Below, in pieces: positions 12,552 through 31,500 of a stretch of 64,000 bases of DNA. The translations under genes were made by a program, and so were the position numbers. The notes under the pieces were generated by a model. It did not search any database and was not told where the DNA came from. It worked only from the letters and a program-made list of their open reading frames with translations. Origin of the DNA: Triops longicaudatus (taxonomy: Eukaryota > Arthropoda > Branchiopoda > Notostraca > Triopsidae). The stretch lies in NCBI GenBank assembly GCA_022885665.1, contig JAGQDJ010000031.1, positions 124,001 through 188,000 on the forward strand. The letters are read 5' to 3'. Within the stretch, counting starts at the first letter, position 1; each line of letters begins with the position of its first letter.

Positions 12552-14347
12552 TATCTAAAATGTGTTTGACCGCAAACTGATACAATTGCTGATTTTGCTC
12601 TTTGAGAAAAGCCACTTCTTCTTGCCAGCGCCGTTGCTGGTTTAATGTTTCCGTACTGGCAGTCGCTCCCGATCCATTTTCGACACTCACGCCCCATACC
12701 GCGCTTAATCCGGGTTGTTCAGATTTATTCAGAACTTCAACGGTAGCCGGCAAACCATTATCTTCTCTCTGGCGTTGAAAGCTATCAAAAGAAACAATTT
12801 AGTGAATAAATGCAATCAAGGTCTTTGAAAGGAAATGTATAAAATAGCGTAATAATTTATTCTGAAAATAAATTGAATAAAAAATCAGAGCCATAAACTT
12901 CCATCTACTTTGAAATCAGAGTTCGCGGCTTTTCTCCATCTTCCCTCATCATGGCGTAATGCGTTGAGAAAAAGGCATTCGTTACTGGGCCACGGTGAGG
13001 CAAAGTCCGAATACATTGTCCACTTCCAATGTGCCATAGTTTAACGTTGCCGTCTTGTGACCCAGACAATAACAGCGCACCACTGGATGACAGAGATAAA
13101 CATTTGACGGATCCGGTATGACCCATAAAGAGAGTACTGTTCTGATTGGATAAATGCAGGTCTAGTGTGCGAGGGGGTGTTTGTAAGTTCACCTAAACAA
13201 TACAAGAATGAAACACCTTAATTCCACCCGTACTCCCGTGAGGTTCTCAGCGAATCTCAATTTGGCTTTACACGATCGCAAATCTTGCCGGGGTTTTCTA
13301 CTATGATCCTTACTTGAATAATACGGCCGTTTAAAGCTCCTAAGAACAGCCATTGCTCCGACAAATCCATGGCAACGGCTCCAAGTCCCACGTTCGCTAC
13401 AATATTTGCTAATAACTGCCCAGAGCTGAGGCTGTATATACGACAGGTTTGATCAAGCGAGACAGTGGCTACTCTAGCATGTAATCCACCTTTGGTTATA
13501 TGTAAGTCCGTAACGGCTAACGAATGGTGGGACCAAGTGTACCACGGTTCTGAAGGATTCTGAAAAAAAAAAGTAAGTCAATACTGAGTATAGTAGAAGA
13601 ACAAAATAATAAAATATGTTACTTTTTTTAAAAAAATTTAATGATAAAGTGTAGAAGACAAAGTGAGAAATAACCTGACTAATTATTATGAAATTATTTA
13701 ATTTTCGTAAAAACTATCAAGTTTTTACGGAAAAAGCCTTTCATGTTACAAAACCTTTGAGAAGCAACGAACGATACGAAATAGGCAATTAGAGAAAATG
13801 ATTTTTTACATCGCTCTGGTTGGAAACGACGTTGGCAAGCAGCCAGACCAAAACTAGGCCGTCTTCTCCAGTAGAAACGAAAGCTTGTCCGTTATCGGTG
13901 AAACGAACGTTTATTATTGACTGGTAATGTCGCTTCAAGGTGGTTATCAGTTTCCCATCCGTTACGCGCCATACGTACAGTTGCTCTGCGATGGCACCTA
14001 CGCAAAATGAGCCATTGGGGCATACCGCTAAAGCGCGAACGATGCCAGGACATACCATTCGCAAGTTCATCGGCTCTTGTCGGTTTAATTGCCATACCTA
14101 TGACAATAAAAACAACAGACTAATTATATACGCAGTTAAAATCAGAAGCAAACAAAACTTGTATTACTTGAACGAGAGGTTTGTCTTTCTGAGCTGAAAT
14201 CAAGTAATCACCATTGATAGTGCTCAGTGTACGAGGAGCCGAAATACCGCTTTTGTAAGTGCGTAATACAGTGCCATTTTGGTCCCAAATACACGTATTG
14301 AATAACTGTCCACTAGTGTCTGAGGTTATAATAATTTCTTCACACAT
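12547..14347 (-). CDS. WDR18: WD repeat-containing protein 18
   Basis: WDR18 is a WD40 propeller protein of the nuclear PELP1-TEX10-WDR18 (rixosome/5FMC; yeast Ipi3) complex in 60S ribosome maturation and ITS2 processing. Five exons (14347..14168, 14097..13810, 13559..13314, 13192..12909, 12781..12547) join in frame for about 410 residues, versus 432 in human. Family hallmarks are TYKSG near the N-terminus, VCPGIVRALAVCPNGSF, RHYQSIINVRFTDNGQAF, TWSHHSLAVTDLH, RVATVSLDQTCRIYSLSSGQ, GHTGSVKCLSLSSSGALLLS and QCIRTLPHRGPVTNA. The C-terminus is a short coiled coil (RRWQEEVAFLKEQNQQLYQF), as in the family. ATG at 14347 aligns with the human N-terminus; an upstream TTG-initiated extension is rejected. 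The gene is head-to-head with the palmitoyltransferase gene. Confidence 0.93.
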
Positions 14348-14831
14348 ATTGTTAAATTTCACTAATGACAAGTTCAGAGTTTCGCGAACAGTGGATACAG
14401 TCCACGTGCTTTTTCAAAATCAACAACAAAACGAAATCGCTGGACATTTCGGAAAGTCGATACGATAGTAACATTAACGATACGACTCAGTGATTCTTTA
14501 ATTATAAACAAAAACTTTGGATTTTCCCTGGAACTTGTGATAAAATTCACAAGATACAGCAAAAAATGCAGAGCTTTTGCAGGTACATTTCATAAAAGCC
14601 TATTTTCCACTTTATGTTTAAATTTTAATTAAAGTTTATCCTTTTTTTCATGAAATCTAACTTTTTCATGTCTCTTGTATGTAGGTTACGTTAAATTGTC
14701 CCGTCCCAGTACGTGATATCGTGAAGGAATCATTCACGTCGGAAGTTAAGGTTTCATATTGGATTTTTCGAAAAGGTTTCTTAGAGCCAAGAAATGTTGG
14801 ATTGAAGGCCTAAAAATTATAGAAAGTGAAA
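14348..14831. promoter_or_regulatory. Divergent promoter region, WDR18 and palmitoyltransferase
   Basis: 484 bp separate the two divergent start codons, so this interval must contain both 5' UTRs and a shared or back-to-back promoter. No TATA box is placed correctly for either gene, which fits housekeeping-type promoters. Transcription start sites cannot be fixed from sequence alone. Confidence 0.55.
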
Positions 14832-17826
14832 ATGCCTGAGCAACAGTTGCAACGAAAGTGGCAAGTTCACCCTGGAAAAAACAGATTTTGCTGCCAAGGG
14901 CATATTATGATGTCCAAGCAAACGGGAGTTTTTCACATCACCATAGCATTAATTGTTGGAACGTGCTCGCTATTTTTCGGTTTTGAGTATGAAACCGTTC
15001 ATGACTTCATATGCTATAAATCTTGTAACAAACTATTTTTGTACATATGTAGTTGTCCGTTTCTGACGGAAGAAGTCAGTCCTGCTATACCTATTATAGC
15101 TGGCGTGCTTTTCGTCTTCGTTTTATGCATGCTTTTTCGCACCAGTTTTAGCGATCCCGGTGTCATCCCGCGGGCCTCGAATGACGAAGCGGCCGATATT
15201 GAGAGACAAATTGGTATGCAACTTGGATTTCTTTATTCAAAGTACAAACATCCATTAATTTTTATCTTTAAACGCATTTAGAAGTCCCTAACGGCGCCAA
15301 TTCACCAACATACAGACCGCCACCCAGGACAAAAGAAGTATTAGTTTGCGGTCAAGTGGTTAAGCTCAAATATTGTTTCACTTGCAAGATTTTCAGGCCT
15401 CCAAGAGCTTCTCATTGCAGTATTTGTGACAATTGCGTAGGCAAGTCTTACATCCAAATTATTTAATATTTTTCTTTTCTTCTGAACGAATGTAACTAAT
15501 CTTCTTTGTTTTTATTTTTCTCTGTAGAGCGGTTTGATCATCACTGCCCTTGGGTAGGGAACTGTGTAGGAAGACGCAATTATCGTTATTTCTACTGCTT
15601 TATCGTATCTTTGGCATTTTTGTGCGTCTTTTTATTTGCTTGCGCCATCACACATTTAGTATTACGTAAGTACGCCTGCACTCTTTTTTTGTAAATAGAC
15701 ATGAATATATCACAGCTTAACAACGAGTGAAAGCATATGCTTATATCTAAATAATCGTTATCTGCATTATCTTAAGTGATAATATCAAAAGGAATTATCT
15801 TAATTATCTGCATTATCTTAAAGAATATTCTATTTATCAAATAGAGGAGAACCGTGCTGAAAGATTTTAATTTTCTATGTTTCGTAAAACCACATCAAAT
15901 CCTTCACACGATTGCTAGTCGAGTTTTACGCCAAGCGCACGATCATTCGTATTAAACCCAGAATATTCGAAGTTATCTTGGGAGCTAGTATAAAAAGAGA
16001 CGCTCGGTCACATGGTAGAAAACGAGATCCAAGGTTTAGGCTGCGGTTCCACTAGCCAAATAGCCAAGTTTATGTAGTAGGTGAGAGCGCAGTCTTAATC
16101 AGGCTAAAGATGGAACTGAAGTAAAAAAAAAAAAAAAAAAGATGTGACGGAAAAGTTAAGCTAGCCTGTACTTTCGAAAAGAGATTATCAATGTCGAAAT
16201 TTTGTAAAAGATCCTAACGATGTAGCAAAGAAAGCCAGTAAATTTACATTCCTATTAAGTCTTGAAGTATTTGGCAACCGAATAAATTATATACTACTTA
16301 TTAGTCATTTTAAGCTAAAATTTACCTTGTGTAGTCGAGTTCACGCACTCTTCCAAATTTTTGTGCTTAGCAGCCTGGTTCAGTATGCTCCGTGGCCTTG
16401 ATTAAAATCGAAGTTCTGACCGGTCAAAGTAATGGTCGCGTAGTAACAAGGGCGTATAGAATTAATGTTTCATTATTCTTATGGGTTTATTTGATAAGCT
16501 AACACTTTACCGAATATGAAACATTTTTGGAACTATGTAATTTTTATTTTTTGCATATTTCTACTTTATTTTGCTTATAATAGTTGCTCGAGACCGGCAG
16601 TTTCTCGATTCACTGAAAGAGTCCCCGGCTTCAGTCCTGGTTGCGGTGATTTGTTTCTTTTCCATTTGGAGCGTGTTAGGGTTGGCAGGATTCCATACGT
16701 ATTTGACGACGTCCAACCAGACCACCAACGAAGATGTAATATTTCGATTATCACTTTTTTCGAGGTTTTAAATTTTAATCTAATGTACTCCACTTTTTTT
16801 TCCTGTATCTTGTTCAGATCAAAGGCTCCTTCACTGGGAAACGTGGAGCTGTCAAATCGAATCCCTACAGTTATGGAAGTGTGTGCATGAATTGCTTTCA
16901 TATCTTATGCGGACCCATTCCCCCCAGTCTTTTGGGTATGTTACCTGTTTTAAAGAGCGCAATGTCGAATAATATCCTTGCTCATTTTCAGATCTCCGAG
17001 GCTATGTCATACCTGAAAGCGAAGCCACAACCGCTGTAGCCCCAGTTACACAGTGCCCTGACCCTGGAAAAGCTGTCCGAGTTTCTTTAACTTCGGTAAA
17101 CATTACTTTATGTCTATCATAAATGTATACATGAATGATGCCTCACACTTTAACTTAGTCGCTTAATGTAATACGTTTGCAGAATGGAACGAAGAGCTCA
17201 GCTGTTCCAGTGTCGTCTCCTGTGGCGACTAATCCAGATATAATGCTTCAGGGTATGTTACATTACTCTTCCTTTTTTTTGTTTTCCCTTGAGGGTTAAT
17301 TCTTCTTAAATTTTCTAATAGTATGTTAAAAAATTCTATATCTTTACGCAGTCAGCTTGGAAGATTTAAAGGTATACATGAAATGCTCCTTCACAGTTTG
17401 TGAGAAATCAACATCGGAATTTAAAAAAAAATATTTTCGTAGTATTTTTTATTTGCAAGAGCTATTTTTAGAAAAAAAAATTGCTGTTTAATATTGTACT
17501 GTTACTAATATTATTTTGTTAATATCACACTGTTTTCAACAGAGTCGGAAGTGTTGAAATCGCCCGAAGCAATTCCTGTTGATCCACAGCCGGACGGCGC
17601 AAATGTTCGCTTTGCTTCGAAAGCAAATAACGCTAGCAGCAAAGCTCCTCCTACCAGTTTTGTGTTGCAGGGTCCTTCTTCCATCTTGTCAGCCAGTCAT
17701 TTGCAACTCCTGCAAGAGCAGACTATGATCAATACGGATTTGGATTTGGATTCCCTTGACGGCTCGGCTGAAGCTTCGTCCCACGTTGGAAGTCAAATGG
17801 GCTTACTCAAAATTCGTTCTTCCTGA
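14832..17826 (+). CDS. app: DHHC palmitoyltransferase, ZDHHC9/14/18 type (approximated)
   Basis: Protein S-acyltransferase of Golgi/plasma membranes; the Drosophila relative Approximated acts on Fat/Dachs planar-polarity signalling. Nine exons: 14832..14986, 15053..15213, 15282..15440, 15528..15665, 16584..16735, 16818..16935, 16992..17095, 17183..17252 and 17543..17826, about 446 residues. Seen: family N-terminus RKWQVHPGKNRFCCQG; TM1 (IALIVGTCSLFFGF); TM2 (IPIIAGVLFVFVLCMLF); RTSFSDPGVIPRA; the Cys-rich domain KYCFTCKIFRPPRASHCSIC; catalytic DHHC with Cys near residue 165 (ERFDHHCPWVGNCVG); TM3 and TM4 (VICFFSIWSVLGLAGFHTYL); and the TTxE motif (NQTTNED). The Ser/Pro-rich tail is variable. 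The intron after 15440 has a GC donor (AG|GCAAGT), needed to keep VERFD in frame. Intron 15666..16583 is the longest. Confidence 0.94.
15758..15821. promoter_or_regulatory. Candidate intronic GATA-factor enhancer with 18-bp direct repeat
   Basis: Two perfect copies of TTATCTGCATTATCTTAA (15758-15775 and 15804-15821) lie in the long intron of the palmitoyltransferase gene. Counting both orientations, six GATAA cores occur in 64 bp (at 15758, 15767, 15778, 15795, 15804 and 15813). Regulatory function is inference. Confidence 0.35.
16123..16140 (+). repeat. A18 homopolymer in palmitoyltransferase intron
   Basis: Eighteen consecutive A. It could be the tail of a decayed SINE-like insertion, but I found no recognisable element body or target-site duplication around it. 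Confidence 0.6.
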
Positions 17827-17923
17827 TTTAGCCAATTTTGCTAGCCTTTCGCCGCAAGTAGTTGACGCGTTTCCTTCATTTGAGACAAAACGCGCTTGTA
17901 AGGGTAAAGATAATTGAAGAAAA

Positions 17924-18233
17924 ATGGAGTTCAAGCCCAGCACCGGTCAGGGAGCATCAGGGTGCAATCTTTTTTCACTTTTGCTTATTTTGGGCAGTAT
18001 TTCTCTTTTGTTATATTATCCAGTAAGTCCTGGGACATTTTACTAGTTTCTATATATGTCAACTTGTATCGGAACTTATTGGGCGGAATTTAATATCACG
18101 AGCTATTTTCATAATAGTTTTCCAATTCTGTTACGACAAAATCGCCTTGCCCGTTTTATAGATACAGTACCAGAACTACTGGATGCAGAAGGGGAGTAAA
18201 GTTAGTCAGTGCAATTGCTACGATTTTTTTTAG
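17924..18233 (+). CDS. Possible 56-residue single-pass membrane microprotein, two exons
   Basis: I do not recognise this protein. An ATG in good context (GAAAAATGG) opens 33 codons, 17924..18022, ending at a strong donor CCA|GTAAGT. The acceptor TTTTATAG at 18161 resumes in phase 0 and reads 23 more codons to TAG (18162..18233). The product has a polar N-terminus (MEFKPSTGQG), one hydrophobic segment (LFSLLLILGSISLLLYY), then QNYW, basic residues and a C-N-C pair near the end. It begins 97 bp after the palmitoyltransferase stop on the same strand, so it could instead be a spliced 3' UTR of that gene read by chance. Good splice sites and the membrane segment favour a real microprotein, but length alone does not. 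Confidence 0.35.
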
Positions 18234-19243
18234 ACAGGTGGTTTGTTTCTCATTGTTTACTGAGAATGCAACGGAGTATCATTATCAGTAAAATCGACAT
18301 TACAACTTGTCAAGGATTCAAACGACCGTGCTCTTTTGGACCATAAGTAAGCATAACGAGGAAGGATCTGCTGTCCTAAAACGTAACATGTAATTGCCCT
18401 TGCTAGCTTTAACTATTCTGTATCTCTAGGTAGTTCTAGTATTGTATGTACGGCATGTGTGTATGCGCGTGTATATGTTGTACAGTATGCGTTTTCGGAA
18501 GTTTCTTGGAATTGTCTTTTAGGAGTGTTATTGTGGAAAAACGTTAGGAGTGTTTCCGAGCAAAGAAGGCAAGGAAAATTAGAGGTTAACTTCAAGGATT
18601 TAAGTTCAATAGAATGCAAAGTACTGGCTCTTTCAAAACACTCATTGCTATATGGACATTCATATGCTGCCTTACTTTGTGACCTTTAACCTCGATTTTT
18701 TTCTTCAGTCGTGTCATTCATGGATTATATAACCTTGCATGTTGTGCATATACATAAATGTCTTCACATCAACATACTTCAAAACATGACAAATATAACT
18801 GAATTACATGAAGCCTTGGAAGTATTTCTTTATTGGTTTGGTTTTTGTGTTTCTCGATTATAAACCGCGTAAGCCGCACTCAATTAAATAGTCCACACGT
18901 TATAAGTAGCTTTCTTAATTACTGTGATCAAGGTCGCACACATTTTAAACTTAGCGTATATTATTTGTGGGAGCTTCTCTTTTATAACCTGTGGAAGGAA
19001 GCCTGAGACAGGAGCGTTTTTTTTAGAAGAAAAACATGAAAACGATTTTGCCAGACTCGTACGTTAGCTAACCGAGTATCGGACGTCTCGGGAAAAAAAG
19101 TAATTCTAAGATCATCCGTCATTTATCCCTCTTATATTGAACAACAATCAACGACTTTGGTTAGAGAAGGCGACTTCGTCTCATTATTAAATGACTTATT
19201 CTGGAAGGGTTAATAATAACAAGGTATTACAGAGAAAATGTGA
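18234..19243. other. Non-coding spacer downstream of the palmitoyltransferase
   Basis: About 1 kb of AT-rich DNA. It probably includes 3' UTR sequence. Open frames at 18413-18689 occur on both strands with no recognisable protein. Nothing further is seen. Confidence 0.5.
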
Positions 19244-19661
19244 TTAGGCCATAATTTGAGGCGTATTTCTGTTTGGCTTTTCTGCTACGAATTGTCCCGT
19301 AGCGGATGTCGGATTGGCTTCGGAGTCGGCTGTGGGTTGTTGGTAAGACCTAATAACCGCTAATAATCGTGGTTTATAAGGATTGTGGAAGAATGTGGAA
19401 AGCTGATACTCGTCCCATGGTCGATTATTAGCAAGCGTGAAAACCGCCATTAAGTTATGCCATATCAATGTATTTTTCATATCAAGTCCAACGAGTCCGC
19501 TGTGGGTATAAATGCCTACAAAAACTCCTACAAGTTACCATTTGGTCCTGACTCTTACAATGGTAAATACTCCATAAAGTAGAAAACAACAAAATACATA
19601 AACGTAAAAACTTATGAAGTTATAATTTTAATAAATACCACTTACACGCAAAAGAGTGCAT
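19244..19661 (-). CDS. Weak candidate: two-exon 95-residue protein antisense to the CUB gene 5' end
   Basis: Not recognised. A minus-strand frame is open from about 19537 to 19244 and contains MKNTLIWHNLMAVF, NNRPWDEYQLSTFF and YKPRLLAVIRSYQQP. A possible 16-nt first exon (19661..19646, MHSFA, donor GT|GTAAGT context) splices in frame to acceptor TTTTTGTAG before 19515. The model overlaps the CUB gene's first exon and TATA box in antisense, and open frames of this size are expected by chance in 64 kb, so it may be spurious. Confidence 0.2.
19507..19512 (+). promoter_or_regulatory. TATA box of the CUB-domain gene
   Basis: TATAAA in GGGTATAAATG, 48 bp before the proposed start codon at 19560. 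A start site about 30 bp downstream would leave a 5' UTR of some 20 nt. This is the clearest core promoter in the window, consistent with a regulated, tissue-specific secreted protein. Confidence 0.55.
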
Positions 19662-21193
19662 CTTGTATTTTAAGCTTAACTTCTTTCTCAGCTAATAAAT
19701 TCGTCCTTGGTATTCCAGCGCCAAGTTCTGCTGGTCGTTTGCCTGGGGACCTTATTCGTCAGCGTATTATGCTACGATGGCACTGTAATTGGTGAAAACA
19801 GTACAGCTGCCAATGACCGCCAAGAAAAATGTAAGCAAATAACAAAAAATCGCTATTCGCGTAATTATTTCACTATTATTGTTTTCCAGTCCTGTCCCTG
19901 TTTACGATCGTCAAGTTCGCGAACACATACTGTTACGGAACTAACTCGTACAATGGGACGTGCATGACAAGCGCAGAATGCATGAATGCTGGAGGTACAG
20001 CGGCAGGTTCATGCGCTTCGGGTTTTGGTATCTGTTGTACAAGTTAGTAACTTGGATATCTAATTGATTCTTTATAGGAAAGAAACGAAGGTATATTTGA
20101 GTATTTTTTCTCAATTTTGTGTTAGTTGTCTACACGAAATGCGGGCAGACGACCAACAGGAACTGCACGTACTTTCAGAACCCAGGTAGTGCCGGTATTG
20201 GTTACACAACAGCCGGTCAGTGTATGATCAGCGTGCAGAAATGCTCGGATAACGTGTGCCAGCTTCGCGTCGACTTCCTAGCCTTTACTATTGCTCAGAA
20301 CGAACCGCATGACAACAAATGCCTTCTCGATACGTTCACCGTTTCCGGAGCTTCCAACAACGTACCTGCCATTTGTGGGGATAATGCTGGCCAACATAGT
20401 AATACAAATTTATTCTTCCCCCTAAAAGTAAAGCTGTGTAAGTTTTTACATTCTTTTTTAGTTTACTTAGATATGAATCCGGGTGTCAATACCTGGTCCT
20501 TGGGTTTTATTCTGTCCGGCACCAACATGACCCGCTCCTGGAATCTTAAAATGACGCAAATTCCTTGCGATAGTCGTCTCACGGCTCCGCCGGATTGTCT
20601 TCAGTATTTCACGGAACCGACGGGAACCATCCAAAGCTTCAATTACAAAACGGTCACAGTCGCTACTGGTGGCAGTGGACGACAACTTTCCAATCAAGAC
20701 TACTCAATCTGTATTCGTCGAAACCAGGGGTTTTGCGGTATCTGCTATACGGCTTGTACCGACGCGGTCAATAAATCCCCTATTACAGCCTCCTTCACAA
20801 TCTCCGGTTTAGCCGGTACCGCAGCTACCACTTCTTTAGTGGACTCTGAGTGCGTTTATGATTGGCTGCAAATTCCCTGTCTCACAGATAAAGTGGATTC
20901 GAATTTATTAAGTACCGGCAAGCCGTGTCTTTCGAAAGTGTGTGGCGTTTATTTCAACGCTCTTACTGGCAAGACAACCGCAGCTCCTATCTACAGTAAA
21001 CAGATACTAAATATCTTTTCACAGTGAACTGCCATTTTTATAATTAGGTTACTCCCCATCATTCGAGCTGAGATTTCACACCGACTCCACGGAAGGAGGC
21101 TCCGGTACTGCTGTAGTCGAAGAGTCCAACATGGGCTTCTGTCTCAATTACGTGCAGCAGTCTTGCGCCAGTACTACTAGCCTTTTCGGCTAA
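19560..21193 (+). CDS. Secreted Cys-rich CUB-domain protein (arthropod-type)
   Basis: An extracellular protein of the expanded arthropod CUB family; the individual function is unknown. Six exons: 19560..19562, 19719..19830, 19890..20042, 20126..20398, 20462..20995 and 21048..21193, about 406 residues. The first exon codes only for Met, because the second begins directly after a splice acceptor with no ATG of its own. Together they give a signal peptide MRQVLLVVCLGTLFVSVLC. A small Cys-rich module follows (YCYGTNSYNGTC, SAECMNAGGTAAGSC, GFGICC), typical of these proteins, then a CUB region with C-TYFQNPG, QLRVDFLAFTIAQ, LDTFTVSG, PAICGDNAGQH and WSLGF, and a second CUB-like half (CLQYFTEPTGTIQSFNY onward) ending in FELRF and GFCLNYVQQSC. 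A TATA box lies upstream and AATAAA at 21432. Confidence 0.85.
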
Positions 21194-21431
21194 TCTTTCA
21201 AAACTAATATGCTGTGTCGACAAATTCGTCAAATTACGTTGCTTTTATGGTCACGTCTTTACGATGCAATATTTCAACTGTGATAATACATTCTTATTTA
21301 CTGGCTCCCCATTCGTGAAATTTTGGTCGAGACTGTTCCAATGATTAGACCAAGCTACATCCCTACTGACTACAGCTGAATGTACAAAAAGTGTTTCGTG
21401 AACTTAATCCTACCCTTGGACAAAATTAAGT

Positions 21432-21437
21432 AATAAA
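21432..21437 (+). terminator. Poly(A) signal AATAAA of the CUB gene
   Basis: First canonical AATAAA after the CUB stop codon, giving a 3' UTR of roughly 250 nt. Confidence 0.55.
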
Positions 21438-22394
21438 ATTCTCAATCACGCAAAAGCGACCTTGGCAGCATTCTGATTCATAATACTTACGAACAAGCGA
21501 GGTAAGGTCCAGAAACTACATCCAAGTAAAAGTACATGTTGTTCGTAGCAGAAAGACTAATTATCCTCATAGGCTAAAGATTGAGATCTATTTTACGATA
21601 AGACAGACAACAAACTACCTAAAAATACCTTAGGAGCGAGAACTATTTCAGCACTGTAGAGATATTTTTAAACATTTTTGTTCGATGTTACTCCAAAAAG
21701 TTTTATGATTAGCATTTAGGCTTTAAAATATAGTTCACGAACATATTTTCAGTGTTATGGTATGTGTACTCGTTTTTTCTTTTCCAACTGGTCTTTGCCC
21801 CGTAAAGAATACAGTTAACCATAATAACATAAAGGGACACAAGAAAAAAAATAATTAAAAAAATAAGGAAGCCAGGAGAGCTAAACCTCTTTTTCGTTTT
21901 TTTTTTCTTGTCAAAATTCAACCCTTTTAGACAGTTTACATTACCCTTCACCCCAAACTGATCCGAAAAAATGTAAAAAGTTCAAAAAGGGTAACTGAAT
22001 TGTTCCCAGACAGAAAATCAAAGCTAACTAAATCATCCAACGCATATAGGCACATTATCCATGTTTCTCCCTTTCAAAGGTCAGCCACTTCACTACAAAA
22101 CAAAATCGTAGAACACAGATGACAAATCTTAGTTACAGTTACTTTTTTTTTGTTAAGAGGCTTAGCCCTCCTTTGTAAGAAATATTTCTTTTTCAGTAGA
22201 GGTAACAAACAAAATACAAGGGTTTTTGCATTTAAAAAAAGGACCTAAGAAAAAACACGTAGAAAGGAAACATACAAGTTGGCCTCATTATTAGTCATTT
22301 TTGAAGTTTATAATTGACCCATATTTGCAAGAAGAAACTATCATGCACAAAAAGAAACGCTAAAGAATGCTTTAACAGAGAAGCGAGAAAGATT

Positions 22395-22400
22395 TTTATT
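22395..22400 (-). terminator. Poly(A) signal of Cdc42
   Basis: Minus-strand AATAAA 94 bp past the Cdc42 stop codon. Vertebrate and fly Cdc42 mRNAs often have longer 3' UTRs, so a distal site may also exist. Confidence 0.4.
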
Positions 22401-22493
22401 ATTTTTTCTTTAAAAAATGGCAGAAATAAAAGAAGAAAACGCCCTTTAGCGGCACTTTTCCTTTACTCTTGGAAGTTTTTCAATGCGAAAACT

Positions 22494-31500
<9,007 letters not shown>

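Larger units (their letters stand above)
21194..22493. other. Convergent spacer between the CUB gene and Cdc42
   Basis: 1.3 kb of AT-rich sequence holding the two 3' UTRs, with several A/T homopolymer runs of 8-12. Small open frames here show no recognisable protein. Confidence 0.6.

Noticed and set aside
13917..14468. Plus-strand frames opposite WDR18
   Set aside because: Shadows of WDR18 exons; no family signature.
16045..16140. Possible SINE ending in the A18 run
   Set aside because: No tRNA-type A and B boxes and no target-site duplication could be identified.
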